Source of the DNA: Candidatus Tectimicrobiota bacterium
GTDB taxonomy: Bacteria > Tectomicrobia > Entotheonellia > Entotheonellales > Entotheonellaceae
Direction: 5' to 3'
Length of the DNA: 64,000 nucleotides
Assembly (NCBI GenBank): GCA_026005175.1
Contig: BPKO01000007.1
Location: forward strand, 117,183-181,182
Part shown: positions 10,826-20,555 of the stretch, piece by piece
Layout of the letters: each line of letters begins with the position of its first letter
Numbering within the stretch: the stretch's first letter is position 1
Translations under genes and position numbers: made by a program
Notes under the pieces: generated by a model
Databases searched by the model: none
The model's input: only the letters and a program-made list of their open reading frames with translations
Told to the model about the DNA's origin: nothing

Positions 10826-11789
10826 TTGGCTTCTTCTCCCTTGCCTGGCCCCCCAGCGCCTGAGGTGCTGCGCAGCCACGGCGACCCCGAGCGGCGCCCG
10901 TTTCGCCTGCTGACCCTGCATGCCCATCCTGACGACGAAACCACCAAAGGGGGCGGCAGCGTGGCGCGCTACGCCGCCGCTGGCGTAGGTACGGTGCTGG
11001 TGTGCTGCACCGGCGGTGAAGCCGGCAGCGTTCTCAACGCAGCTCTGGATTGGCCGGAAGTCAAAGCACGCCTACCGGAGCTTCGCCGCCAAGAGCTTAC
11101 CATCGCCACCATGCACCTGGGCTACCACCGCGTCTGGCTCCTCGGCTACCGCGACTCGAACATGCCCGCCAGTGGCGAACCCGGTACCTTTGCGGCGGCC
11201 CCCTTGGCGGAGACGGTGCAGGCGCTGGTGCGCCTGCTTCGTGCGGAGCGGCCCGCACGTGGTGGTGACTTACTCGGACAACCAGCGTGGCTACCCGCAC
11301 CCGGACCACCTGCGGGTGCACGAGGCTTCGCTTCCGGCTTACGAGGCGGCTGGTGACCCGAATTTTCATCCCGAGCTGGGGCCGCCCTGGACACCTCAGA
11401 AGCTTTACTACGTGGTGTGGTCCCGCGCCCGGCTGCAGGCCCAGCACGCTGCCCTCGTGCGCCTCGGCCTGCCCTCGCCGTTTAACCCCGAGCGCTGGCG
11501 GCGCTGGCCGTCAATGGATCACCGCCTCACCACGCGGGTCTTCGTGGGCGACTGGTGGGACCAGGTACACAAGGCGCTGCGGGCCTACGCCACCCAGATC
11601 GACCCGCGCACCTCGCATTGGTTCGCTTTGCCGCCGGCGGTCGCCCGCACCACCTATCCTTACGACGACTACATCCTGGCGCACAGCACGGTGCCCACCC
11701 GCCTGCCCGAAGACGACCTTTTCGCCGGCGTTGTCGGCGACCACGGCCAGCGATGGAACCCGCAGCGGGCAGGCACGGCAGCCGGCTGA
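10826..11789 (+). CDS. PIG-L family deacetylase (mycothiol S-conjugate amidase-like), one frameshift
   Basis: About 320 residues once one base is discounted. HAHPDDETTKGGG is the zinc-binding HPDDE motif and HPDHLRVHEAS the second zinc/active-site motif; CTGGEAGSVLNAA is typical of the MshB/Mca branch. Family members remove acetyl or amide groups from GlcNAc-type thiol conjugates (mycothiol, bacillithiol) or other sugars. No thiol biosynthesis gene is nearby, so the substrate is open. An extra C near 11250 moves the frame: LRLLRAERP continues as HVVVTYSDNQRGYPHPDH in the next frame. I chose the TTG at 10826, preceded by AAGAGGAGA; an ATG at 10757 is an alternative. Confidence 0.78.
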
Positions 11790-11804
11790 AGAAAGGAAAT
11801 GCCT

Positions 11805-12578
11805 GTGGCAAATCTGGTGCGCTACGAGCAAGACGGACACGTGGTGACCATCACCTACAACCGCCCCGAGCGCATGAACGCCATCAACGGCCAGATGCGC
11901 GCCGAGCTCAACGCCGCCTGGCTGCGCTTTCGCGACGACAACGACGCTTGGGTGGCCATCCTGACCGGCGCCGGGAAGGCCTTCTGCGCCGGCGCCGACA
12001 TTCGCGAGGGCGGGGCGGCCGGCACCTTTGCCGGCACGTTTTGGGAAAAGCCGACCATCAACTCGTTCGAAAGCGGCCTTGAGCTCTTCAAGCCCACGAT
12101 TGCCGCCGTCAACGGCCCGTGCCTGGGCTACGGCCTGACGGCGGTGTCGTTCTGCGACTTCGTGATCGCTTCGGAGCGGGCCACCTTTGGCTTCCCGGAA
12201 GTCCGCCTCGGGGTGCCAACCATTGTCGGTGCCATCCGCATGCCACAGCGGCTGCGCTGGGCCGACGCCATGGAGCTGCTGCTCATCGGCGAGCCCGTTG
12301 ACGCCTGGCGGGCAAAAGAAATGGGACTGGTGTGGAAAGTGGTGCCCCACGAAGCGCTGATGGACGAGGCCCGGCAGCTGGCGGCCCGCCTGTGCCAGGC
12401 CGCCCCGCTGGCGGTGCGGGCCACCAAGGAAGTGGCGGTGCGCACCCGCACCATGGCCTGGGTAGAAGCGGTGCGCTTTGGCGAAACCATGCGTCTGGTG
12501 GCCAACGCCACCGCCGATGCCGCCGAAGGCCGCACCGCGGCACGGGAAAAGCGCCCACCGCAGTGGAAAGGCCAGTAA
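11805..12578 (+). CDS. Enoyl-CoA hydratase/isomerase family protein
   Basis: A 257-residue crotonase-fold protein. The oxyanion-hole segments are GKAFCAGADIREG near residue 62 and GPCLGYGLTAVSFCDF near residue 105, and FGFPEVRLGVP near residue 130 holds the conserved glutamate region. It probably hydrates or isomerises an enoyl-CoA in fatty or organic acid breakdown. It begins a few bases after the PIG-L stop. I prefer the GTG at 11805, which sits 7 bases after AAGGAA, over the ATG at 11799, which touches that ribosome site; the difference is two residues. Confidence 0.85.
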   Translation: MANLVRYEQDGHVVTITYNRPERMNAINGQMRAELNAAWLRFRDDNDAWVAILTGAGKAFCAGADIREGGAAGTFAGTFWEKPTINSFESGLELFKPTIAAVNGPCLGYGLTAVSFCDFVIASERATFGFPEVRLGVPTIVGAIRMPQRLRWADAMELLLIGEPVDAWRAKEMGLVWKVVPHEALMDEARQLAARLCQAAPLAVRATKEVAVRTRTMAWVEAVRFGETMRLVANATADAAEGRTAAREKRPPQWKGQ

Positions 12579-12596
12579 ACGGAAGGAGTTGCCGGC

Positions 12597-13782
12597 GTGC
12601 TTGCGGTCGAGGCCCCCGCTGCCCCCGCCTGGGCCGCGTTGCCCCCTGAGCCCCCTGAAGTGGCCGCGCAGCGCCAGGCGGCGCGGCGGGCGGTGGCCGC
12701 ACTGCTTGCGGCGATGAACCGCTTTGTCGTCGGCCTGCCCCACGTGGTGCACCGCCTGGTAATGGGCCTGCTGGCCGACGGCCAGATCAAGCCCGGCAAG
12801 GCGGTGTGCGGCCACCTCCTGCTCGAAGCCGTCCCCGGTACGGCCAAAACCCTACTCTCAGAGACGCTGGCCACGCTGCTCGACGTTTCTTTTTCCCGCA
12901 TCCAGATGGATGCCGACAAGCGCCCCAGCGACATCCTGGGCTACTACGACCACGATCCGCAGCGGCAGAGCCTGGTGTTTCGCAAGGGCCCGATTTTTGC
13001 CCACATCGTGCTGGTAGACGAGATCAACCGGGCGCGGCCCCGAGGTCAAAGGCGCCCTGCTGCAGGCGATGGCCGAGCGCGAAGTGAGCATCGACACCGT
13101 GACTTATGAGCTGGAGGAGCCCTTCCTGGTGCTGGCCAACCAGAATCCCATCGAGCAGGAAGGGACTTACCCGCTGACCGAGGCCGAGCTCGACCGCTTC
13201 ATCGCCCGCATCCCTATTGGCTACCTTTCCCGCGAGCAGGAAGTGGCCATGCTGCAACGGGTGGCGCAGTTTCCTTCCCTGACGCGCACGCCCCTGGCCG
13301 GCCTCGACGGGGCTGGCGTGGTGGCCTTGCGCCGCTTCATTCGCGAGCACATGTACGTGGATCCCGCCGTAGCGGCTTACGCCGTGGATCTGGTGCGCGC
13401 CACGCGGCCCGAAGAACCCTCCCACGCCGCTTGCCTGGCCGACCTTTTCCTTGAGGGCCGCTCGCCCGTGCAGGTGGGCGCCTCGCCCCGCGCTTCTCTG
13501 GCGCTGCTGCACTTTGCCAAAGTGGCGGCTTTTCTGCACCCGCCCCTCGACCAGCCCGGCCGCAACTACGTGACGCCGGCCGACGTGGCGGCCGTGGCGT
13601 TCGACGTGCTCAACCACCGCCTCATCCTCCACGAACTAAGCCTTTATGCCCTGCTTGGGCGGCGGCCGGTGCCTTACCTCAACGCGGCGCTACGCGTCGA
13701 GGGACAGCGGGTCCTGCAGCGCCGCGAGGCGCTGCTGCAGCAAATCGTCCGCCGTATCCTGCGCGGAGTGCCGCTGCCGTGA
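12597..13782 (+). CDS. MoxR-family AAA+ ATPase (first cluster), one frameshift
   Basis: About 394 residues. A proline/alanine-rich N-terminal stretch of about 45 residues precedes the AAA+ core. Walker A is AVPGTAKTLLSE near residue 80 and Walker B is HIVLVDEINRA near residue 140. The sensor region is FLVLANQNPIEQEGTYPL, followed by the conserved [14 protein letters not shown] helical lid. MoxR ATPases act as chaperones with VWA-domain partners. An extra C in CGGCCCCGAG near 13037 shifts the frame; the text continues EVKGALLQAMAEREVS in the next frame. The start is a GTG with AAGGAGTT upstream. It is the first gene of a tightly packed six-gene cluster. Confidence 0.85.
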
Positions 13783-14663
13783 CGTTTACCGACTGGCTGC
13801 TCAGCTGCGAAGCGGCGCTGGCCTTGCGGCTGCGCGCGGTGCTGCGCCACGGCCCGCCCGGCGCGTACCGCGGCCGCGAAGCGGGCAAGGGATTTCGCCT
13901 CCACCACTACGAAGCCTACCGGCCAGGAGACGACCGCCGCGGGCTCGACTGGAAAGCGAGCCGCAAGGAGGGCACGCTGCTGGTGCGGCGCTTTACGGCC
14001 GAAAGGCGCCTCGAGGTGCTGGCGCTGTGCGACGTCAGCGCCTCGATGTGTTTTGGCCGCACGCAGCCCAAGTTGCGCATCGCCCTCGACTGTGCCGGCC
14101 TCCTGGCGCTGGCGGCGCTGCGCCGCGGCAATGCTTTTGGCCTGCTGGCCTTTGCCGCCGACGTCGTCGCCTATTTCCCGCCGCGCCAGCGCCGTGACGC
14201 CGTGTTGGCTGCCCTCGAGTACTTGTGGACGTACCGGCCTGAAGGGACGGCTGCCCCTACGCGCCTGGCCGCCGTGCTGCCGTACCTCTCCCCGCAGCGC
14301 CCCCGCCTGGTGTGCCTCCTGTCGGACCTGCGCACCCCTGATTGGCAGGAGGTGCTAGCCGCCCTTTGCGCCCACCACGACCCCCTGGTCGTTCGCATCG
14401 CCGACGAGGGAGAAAAGACGCTGCCGACCCTTGGCCCCTTCGTGGTAAAGGATTTGGAGAGCGGGGAACACCGCCTGCTCGATACCGCCTCTTTGGCAGT
14501 GCGCCGGGCTTATCGCCAGGCGGCCGAGGCCGTGCAAGCCGAGCACGAGCGCGCCTTGCAACGCCTGTGCGGCACCGCCTACGTGCTGGCAGAGCCAACC
14601 ACCGACTACCGGGAGGCGCTGGTGCGGCTGTTTCTGGAAAAAACATACGACACGGCGAGATAA
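13779..14663 (+). CDS. DUF58 domain-containing protein
   Basis: A 294-residue protein. The DUF58 signature is YRPGDDRRGLDWKASRK near residues 46-62, followed by a degenerate von Willebrand A domain with LALCDVSASM near residue 84 (DxSxS metal-site pattern) and VCLLSDLRTPDW near 175. DUF58 proteins accompany MoxR ATPases and are thought to be their clients or regulators. The GTG start overlaps the MoxR stop as GTGA, so translation is coupled. Confidence 0.82.
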   Translation: MTFTDWLLSCEAALALRLRAVLRHGPPGAYRGREAGKGFRLHHYEAYRPGDDRRGLDWKASRKEGTLLVRRFTAERRLEVLALCDVSASMCFGRTQPKLRIALDCAGLLALAALRRGNAFGLLAFAADVVAYFPPRQRRDAVLAALEYLWTYRPEGTAAPTRLAAVLPYLSPQRPRLVCLLSDLRTPDWQEVLAALCAHHDPLVVRIADEGEKTLPTLGPFVVKDLESGEHRLLDTASLAVRRAYRQAAEAVQAEHERALQRLCGTAYVLAEPTTDYREALVRLFLEKTYDTAR

Positions 14664-14669
14664 CCGGGC

Positions 14670-16366
14670 ATGCGTGTTGGCTTGCGCTGCGTCATCCTCC
14701 TGAGCCTGTGGCTGGTGCCGGCCGCAGCACGGGGTGCCCCGGCCTACTACACCCTTTCTGACTTCCAGCTCTACACGCGCCAGGCCGACGGCACCCTGCG
14801 GCGCACGGAAGTGCTGTCGCAGCTGTCACGGCAGCAGGTGGTAGGGGCGGTGGCCTGGACGACCCCGGCAGAGCGCGACGCCAAGCTGCAGCGCTTGCAG
14901 GCCTTCCTCCAGCACCCCCCACGCGGGCTTCCTGCCTGGCGGCAGGCGCGCCCGGGACCGCAAGGGGCCTCATTTGCCACTTACGTCTTTACCCTGGCTG
15001 GCGAGCAGAGCCTGGCGCAGCTGGCGGTGGTGCTCAACGCCTTGCAAGAACAACCGGCGCTCGACTACGCCTTGCCTGTGCTGACTTTGTCCCAGGGCGC
15101 GGTCGTCCCTTCGATCGACTTCACCGTGGTCTTCGCAGCCCACGCCGACGAGGAGGCCATTCGCCGCGTGCTGGCGCGCCAGCCGGTCAGCGTGGTGCAG
15201 CAGCAGGGAACGACCTACACGCTGCGCCTGCGGCCGCAGGCGGTAACCAACCTCTTTGCCGTTTGGCGCGCTTTTGCCGAAGCCGCGCCGCTGGTGGCGG
15301 ACGTCCAGCCGGCCTGGCTCGACCTTGCGGCAGCCTCCACCACGCCGCCCCCCGGTGGCCGCGCCCCCGGTGACGCCAGCGCCCCTTGCCCCCGCGCAGG
15401 TGCCGCCCGCGGCCGCCCTCACCGTACGCACGGCGCTGGAGACAGGCTGGGCCTTTCCGCTGGTCGAGGTGCGGCAGCCGGTGCAATACCGCCTGGAGAT
15501 CGAGCGCTCGCCCGAGGTGACGGTGCTGGCCGAAAGCGTGGCCGCCTCCTGCCATCCGCCGCCTTCTGGCACGCAGCACAGACTTGCCAGAAGAGCTTTT
15601 GGAGGTCACCGAGGCGGCGCGCACGCACCACGTGCTGGACGAAGCGCGCGTGCGCGAGACGTGGGTGTATACGCTGCGCTTTTCCAAGCCCGGCACCTAC
15701 ATCCTGCCGCCGCTACCCGTCGTCTACCGCCGCAGCGGGGCTGCCCCTCGCACGGTGGCAAGCGAACCGGCCCGCGGCCACACCCTCACCGTGGATGCCC
15801 ACCTCTCCCCTGCGGTGGCCGGCATTCCGGGCGAGCTCCTGGAGCTGCCCGCCAACTTCTGGCCCCTGTGGCGCTGGCTGCCCTGGCTGGCCGCCGTGCT
15901 GGGTGCCGGCGGCGGCATGCTTCTGGTTGCCGGCCTCTGGCGCCGCCCGCCACGGCAAATGCGGGCCCCCGCGCCGCCGTCGCCCCGCCAGCTGCGGCAG
16001 CAGGCCCTGCAGGCGCTACAGCACTTGCGCCAGACCCTGCCCGAACACGGGGACGCGGTGCGGCCCTGGCTGCGCCGGGGCGCAGGGCTGCTGCGGCGCT
16101 TTCTTGGGCAGTGGTGCTGCAACGACGCCACTGCCTTTACGGGAGCGGCCGGGCTGTCAGCCACCACCATCCTGGATTACTTGCAAGCTACGCCCGAGGC
16201 ACAGGCGCAGCTTGAGCCCGCGCTGCACTTGCTGGAAACCCTTGACCGCCTGGCCGCGGCGCCTGAAGTGACGCTGACTGCCGAGGCCTGCCGGCAGCTC
16301 TGTGCCGAGCTGGAAGCGGCCCTTGCGCGCCTTATGCAGGCCGGGAGGTCCCATGACTTTCGCTAA
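14670..16366 (+). CDS. BatD-like secreted/membrane protein, two frameshifts
   Basis: About 564 residues once two extra bases are discounted. There is a signal peptide at residues 1-23 (VILLSLWLVPAAARGAPA), a long extracytoplasmic region, then WVYTLRFSKPGTYILPPLPV, a BatD-like beta-sandwich phrase. A transmembrane helix LPWLAAVLGAGGGMLLVAGL and a cytoplasmic helical tail follow. The frame moves by +1 near 15350, in a run of six C, and again near 15565; text runs on smoothly in the new frames (AQVPPAAALTVRTALETGW, then LPEELLEVTEAARTHHV). Position between DUF58 and VWA genes supports a BatD-like role. Sequence similarity to named BatD proteins looks weak. Confidence 0.6.
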
Positions 16367-17420
16367 GCCCCAGGCCTTGCTGCTGCTCGTTGCGGTCGCC
16401 CTGCTTTGGCTTCCCCGCCGCCAGCCACGTGTGGTGCTGGCCTTCAACCTCCTTGAGGCCATGCCACCGCTGCGCCGGCGCTGGCTGCGGCACCTCCCCT
16501 TTTTCCTGCTCACCGCCGTGCTGGTGCTGCTCATCGTCCTCGCGGCCGAGCCCACGGGCGGCAGCCAGGAGCTCTACACGGTGCAGGAAGCCCGCAACAT
16601 CTTGCTGCTGATTGACACCTCGGCGAGCATGGAAGGCGCTCCCATCCGCACGGTCAAGGCGGTGGCCGAGGCGTTTATCCGCCGGCGACCGCCTGACGAC
16701 CGCATCGGCATCGTGCTGTTTAGTGACGTGGCTTCGGGGGGCATTCTCACGCGCAATCACCGGGGACTCATCAAGGAGCTGCGCCGGCAGGAAGGCATCG
16801 GCATTAGCGGCACCCAGCTTGGCCTGGGGCTGCTGAAGTGCCTTGCCAGCTTTATCGAAGACGAGGTGGAAACCGTCCTGTGGCGTGACCGCACGCTGAG
16901 CATGGCGCAGCGCGAGCAGCGCTTCCAGCACGCCCTGGCAGAAACGGCACGCCTGGCCCGCCACCTGCGGCACCGGCAACCCGGTCCCTTCACGCTGCAT
17001 CTGCCCGAGATTCCCGACCCACGCCAGCTGGGGCGAGGCAAAGTGCTGATTATCCTCAGCGACGCCAAGGTGCAGTTGGCGCCGGCGGCCGAGTACATCG
17101 ACCACGTGCAGGTCCTGCACCTCTTTGAGCAGTGGGGATTCGAGCACCTGTACTTTATCAGCGTCGACGCTCTTCCCGAGCACCTGCAGCCGCTGTTTCA
17201 GCGCCATCCTTTCTGGCGTTTCTTCCGGCTTCGCAGCCTGACCGATGCCGCACAACTGGCCCAGGTCTATGCCGAGATCGACCGCCTGGAGCGAACCCCA
17301 AGTCGCGTCGAAGGGCGCCTTGTGCCCCGGCCGCTTTTTCTCTATGGCCTGCCAGGACTGCTGCTGGTGCCGCTGGCGCTGCTCCTGCAACGCTGGCCGC
17401 CGTTTCGGAGCGAGGGATGA
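16353..17420 (+). CDS. VWA domain membrane protein (BatA/BatB-like)
   Basis: A 355-residue protein. Two N-terminal transmembrane helices lie at about residues 5-20 and 45-68 (HLPFFLLTAVLVLLIVLAA). The von Willebrand A domain follows with an intact metal site: ILLLIDTSASMEG near residue 88 (DxSxS) and VLFSDVASGG near 125. A C-terminal hydrophobic helix lies near 335. In Bat-type clusters such proteins face the periplasm and work with the MoxR ATPase. It overlaps the preceding gene by 14 bases and has GGGAGG at the ribosome site. Confidence 0.8.
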   Translation: MTFAKPQALLLLVAVALLWLPRRQPRVVLAFNLLEAMPPLRRRWLRHLPFFLLTAVLVLLIVLAAEPTGGSQELYTVQEARNILLLIDTSASMEGAPIRTVKAVAEAFIRRRPPDDRIGIVLFSDVASGGILTRNHRGLIKELRRQEGIGISGTQLGLGLLKCLASFIEDEVETVLWRDRTLSMAQREQRFQHALAETARLARHLRHRQPGPFTLHLPEIPDPRQLGRGKVLIILSDAKVQLAPAAEYIDHVQVLHLFEQWGFEHLYFISVDALPEHLQPLFQRHPFWRFFRLRSLTDAAQLAQVYAEIDRLERTPSRVEGRLVPRPLFLYGLPGLLLVPLALLLQRWPPFRSEG

Positions 17421-18250
17421 GAAACCGTCGCGTGGCGCTGGCAACCGGGACCTTGCTGGTGCTGGCAGGGATCGTCCTTTTCGGGCTATGGCTGCTGGGC
17501 GCGGACACTTACCGCCTGTTGCAGCAGGCAGAAGACCACTACCGCGCCGGGGAGTACCGCGCCGCGGCCACGACCTACGCGCAGGTGCAACAGCGCAGCG
17601 CCTCGCTGCTGGGCCGTCTCGTTTCCTGGCTGCTGGGGTCGGCGGCCCACCCGGCGCGCTTGGCCCTGCAGGTGGCCAACAGCCGCGGCCATCTCGCCGA
17701 GCAGGCGCTGCGGCAGTACCAGCAGCGAGCGCAGGAGACCTCCTTACCCCCTGAGCCGGTGGAGGCACAGCGCTTGCTGCTGGCAGCGCGCCAGGCGTAC
17801 CAGGACGTTCCTGCCAGCGCGGCGCGCGCGCACGTGCTGGCCCAGATCAACACCGCCCGCCTTGACACCTGGTTGCTGCTGCTGGCGGCGCTGAGCGACC
17901 GCAGCGCCGGGCAACAGGCGCTGCAGGAACAGCTGCGGCGCGCCCTTGCGCAGGCAGCGCACGCTGCCGACCTGAGCCATACGTACGCCAAGCTGCTGAC
18001 GCCGCAGGAGCGCATGACGGCCCTGTTGCTGCTTGAAGCGCTAGCGGGTACAGAACAGGTGCCTGGGCCGGGGCGCGCGCTCCTGAGTCGCTTGGGGCAG
18101 CTGCTGGGACAGCCGCCGCAGGCGCTCTCGGCGCAGGAGCGCCAGCGCTTTCACCAGTTCTTTTTTGCTCTCCCCTTGGAAGCAAAGCACCCCTGGCCCC
18201 GGGCCGGCGGCGAGCAGGCCGGCGCCGGGACGCCCCAGGAGGCCCACTAG
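17417..18250 (+). CDS. Membrane-anchored TPR-like helical protein of the first MoxR cluster
   Basis: A 277-residue protein I cannot assign to a named family. One N-terminal transmembrane helix (TGTLLVLAGIVLFGLWLLG) is followed by a TPR-like repeat (LLQQAEDHYRAGEYRAAATTY) and further alanine/glutamine-rich helices. Its place between two VWA genes matches the TPR subunits BatC/BatE in other Bat operons, which is the basis for the suggested role. It starts at an ATG overlapping the preceding stop as ATGA. Confidence 0.6.
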   Translation: MRNRRVALATGTLLVLAGIVLFGLWLLGADTYRLLQQAEDHYRAGEYRAAATTYAQVQQRSASLLGRLVSWLLGSAAHPARLALQVANSRGHLAEQALRQYQQRAQETSLPPEPVEAQRLLLAARQAYQDVPASAARAHVLAQINTARLDTWLLLLAALSDRSAGQQALQEQLRRALAQAAHAADLSHTYAKLLTPQERMTALLLLEALAGTEQVPGPGRALLSRLGQLLGQPPQALSAQERQRFHQFFFALPLEAKHPWPRAGGEQAGAGTPQEAH

Positions 18251-18255
18251 GCGCG

Positions 18256-19266
18256 ATGCCGGCGTTTGCCCACCCGCAGGTGCTGTGGGGCTTGCTGCTG
18301 CTTTTCCCCTTGGCTTGCCTGCTGTGGCGCGCCAGTTGCCGGCGCCGCCGGCTCTTGCGGCAGTGGAGCGCCGTGCCGGAAGTGCACTGCCGCAGTCGCC
18401 TTCCCTCGGGCTGGCGCGAGTGGCAAAGCGGCCTGTCGCTTTTGGCCGGCTTTGTCCTTGCCGTGCTGGGCTTTGCCTCACCCATGTGGCACCGCGTGCA
18501 GTGGGAGCCGGCCTGGGAACGGGTCGCCCTGGGGCTGCTGCTCGACGTGTCGCGCAGCATGGATGCTCCGGCGCTGCCGCATGCGCCCGAGCTTGGGAGT
18601 CGGCTGGCAGTGATGAAACAGGCCGTGCAGGAGTTGCTGGCCCGGCTGCCGCCCGGCGTGCGCATCGGGGTAGTCGCTTTTGCCGGCGTGGCCGTGCCGC
18701 TGGTGCCCGAACCCAGCGCCGACCACCAGGCCGTGCTGGCCAAAGTGCGCCGCCTGGACACTGACTTTATCGCCCATCCGGGAACGGATCTCGCCGCCGC
18801 CCTCCGCGAAGGGCTGGCGCTGTTTGTGGACGACGAGGCGGCAGCCGCCAAGGCCCTGGTGCTACTCAGCGACGGCGATGCCGCACCGACGCCCGCCTTG
18901 CAGGCCGTGCTCGATACCGTCTCGGTGCCCATTTTTGTGCTGGGGCTGGGAACGCCGCAGCCGGTGGCCCTTCCTGCCGCTTCAGGGAGCTGGCCGCCGC
19001 GCCAGCGCTACGCGTCCGTAACCACCCGGCTCAACGAGCCCCTGCTGCGCCTGGTGGCCGCCCGCAGCGGCGGCACGTACTATCCTATGCGGCAGCAAGC
19101 GCACCTCACCGACGTCCTGCGGCGCCTTGTCGCGCAGCAGGGCATGCAAGTCGCCAAGCCGGTGCCACGGCCACGCTCGGTACGGCACTGGCTGTTCCTG
19201 GCTGCCAGCGCCTGCCTCTTTGCCCACCTGTGGCCGCAGCGGCCACGCTGGAGAGGCCCGCGCTGA
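18256..19266 (+). CDS. VWA domain membrane protein, second of the cluster (BatA/BatB-like)
   Basis: A 336-residue protein. N-terminal transmembrane helices lie at residues 10-25 and 58-75. The VWA domain has LGLLLDVSRSMD near residue 93 (DxSxS), PGTDLAAAL near 175 supplying the threonine of the metal site, and LVLLSDGDAAPT near 200 for the aspartate. A C-terminal helix (HWLFLAASACLFAHLW) anchors it again. The pairing with the VWA gene at 16353 reproduces the BatA/BatB pair. It is the last gene of the cluster. Confidence 0.8.
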   Translation: MPAFAHPQVLWGLLLLFPLACLLWRASCRRRRLLRQWSAVPEVHCRSRLPSGWREWQSGLSLLAGFVLAVLGFASPMWHRVQWEPAWERVALGLLLDVSRSMDAPALPHAPELGSRLAVMKQAVQELLARLPPGVRIGVVAFAGVAVPLVPEPSADHQAVLAKVRRLDTDFIAHPGTDLAAALREGLALFVDDEAAAAKALVLLSDGDAAPTPALQAVLDTVSVPIFVLGLGTPQPVALPAASGSWPPRQRYASVTTRLNEPLLRLVAARSGGTYYPMRQQAHLTDVLRRLVAQQGMQVAKPVPRPRSVRHWLFLAASACLFAHLWPQRPRWRGPR

Positions 19267-19272
19267 AGGCGC

Positions 19273-19278
19273 TATAAT
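19273..19278 (+). promoter_or_regulatory. -10 box before the acyl-CoA dehydrogenase gene
   Basis: A perfect TATAAT lies 31 bases before the ATG at 19310, but no recognisable -35 box is found 16-18 bases upstream. It suggests separate expression of the dehydrogenase from the MoxR cluster. Confidence 0.35.
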
Positions 19279-19309
19279 GGGCCACACGCTGGCCAAGAGG
19301 GGAACCGGC

Positions 19310-20468
19310 ATGGACCTGGCTCTAACTCCGGAACAGGAAGCGCTGCAGGCCCTGGTGCGGCGCTTTGCGACGCAGGAAGTGGCGCCGCGTGCGGCGGCAA
19401 CCGATCGCGACGGCACCTTTCCCGGCGACTCTGGTGCGCCAGGCCGGGGCGCTGGGGCTCCTGGGCATCCTGACGCCGCCCGAGTATGGCGGCACGCGCA
19501 TGGGGTATCTGGCCCTGGCGCTGGTGGTGGAAGCGCTGGCTGCGGCCTGCGCCAGTACGGCGCTGGTGATCGACGTACACGTCTCCACCGTCATCGACCC
19601 CCTGCAGCGCTTTGGCCTCCCGGAGCAAAAAGCGCGCTGGCTGCCGGCAATGAGCCGCGGTGAGCGCCTGGGCGCTTTTGTCCTCAGCGAGCCGGAAGCA
19701 GGATCAGACGCCGCCGCCATTCGCACCCGTGCCGTCCGTGACGGCGACACGTATGTCCTGGACGGCCACAAGACCTTTATCACCAATGCCGGGCAGGCCG
19801 ACGTGTACGTGGTCTTTGCCAAGACGGCGCCCCAGGCCGGCAGTCGCGGCATCACAGCGTTCCTGGTCGAGCGCGACACCCCGGGCATGACCTTTGGAGC
19901 GCCCATGGCCAAAATGGGCCTCAACGGCTCTGCCACGGCCGACGTGCACTTCGACCGCTGCCGCGTTCCGCTCGCGCACCGGCTGGGCGAAGAAGGCCAG
20001 GGCTTCAAAATCGCCATGATCACCCTTGACTACGGCCGCATCGGCATTGCCGCGCAGGCCGTGGGGCTGGCCCAGGGCGCCTTTGATTACGCCTTCGCTT
20101 ATGCGCGCCAGCGCCAGGCCTTTGGACAGCCCATCGTGCAGTTCCAGGGCCTGCAGTTCCTGCTGGCCGACCTCATCACCCGCATCGAGGCAGCCCGCTA
20201 CCTGACTTACAAAGCGGCCCACGTGGCCGACCAGGGCGACGCCCGCCTGAGCCGCTATGCCGCGATGGCCAAGCTCTTTGCTTCGGAAACCGCCATGCAC
20301 GTCACCACCGAAGCGGTGCAGGTCCTGGGCGGCCACGGCTACATGAAAGCCCACCCGGTGGAACGCATGATGCGCGATGCCAAGGCAAGCCAGCTCTACG
20401 AGGGAACCAGCCAGATCCAGCGCCTGGTCATCGCCCGCCGCTTGCTGGCCGAACATGCTGCGCGCTAG
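19310..20468 (+). CDS. Acyl-CoA dehydrogenase, one frameshift
   Basis: About 385 residues. FVLSEPEAGSDAAAIRT near residue 125 and DGHKTFITNAGQAD near 150 are the FAD/acyl-CoA contacts, MGLNGSATADVHFD lies near 205, and QLYEGTSQIQRLVIARRL at the C terminus carries the catalytic glutamate. It catalyses the FAD-dependent alpha,beta-dehydrogenation of acyl-CoAs; the C-terminal Glu position fits short- or medium-chain enzymes. One extra base near 19422 breaks the frame: DRDGTFP continues as ATLVRQAGALGLLG. The start is the ATG at 19310, giving the usual N terminus LALTPEQEALQALVRRF. Confidence 0.88.
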
Positions 20469-20491
20469 AGAATCCTCGCACCGGCATCCCG

Positions 20492-20514
20492 CCCGTCCCC
20501 CCTGGCGTGGGGGA
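20492..20514. repeat. Hairpin between acyl-CoA dehydrogenase and lnt
   Basis: CGTCCCCC and GGGGGACG form a perfect 8-bp stem with a 7-base loop. Its core is shared with the hairpins at 22151 and 29603. Confidence 0.5.
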
Positions 20515-20555
20515 CGCTCCCGTCGCTGCTTCTGGCGACAGCGACCGCCCTGCTG

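Noticed and set aside
13030..13045. Programmed ribosomal frameshift in moxR
   Set aside because: No slippery heptamer with a downstream structure stands out, and similar single G/C insertions occur in some twenty unrelated genes.
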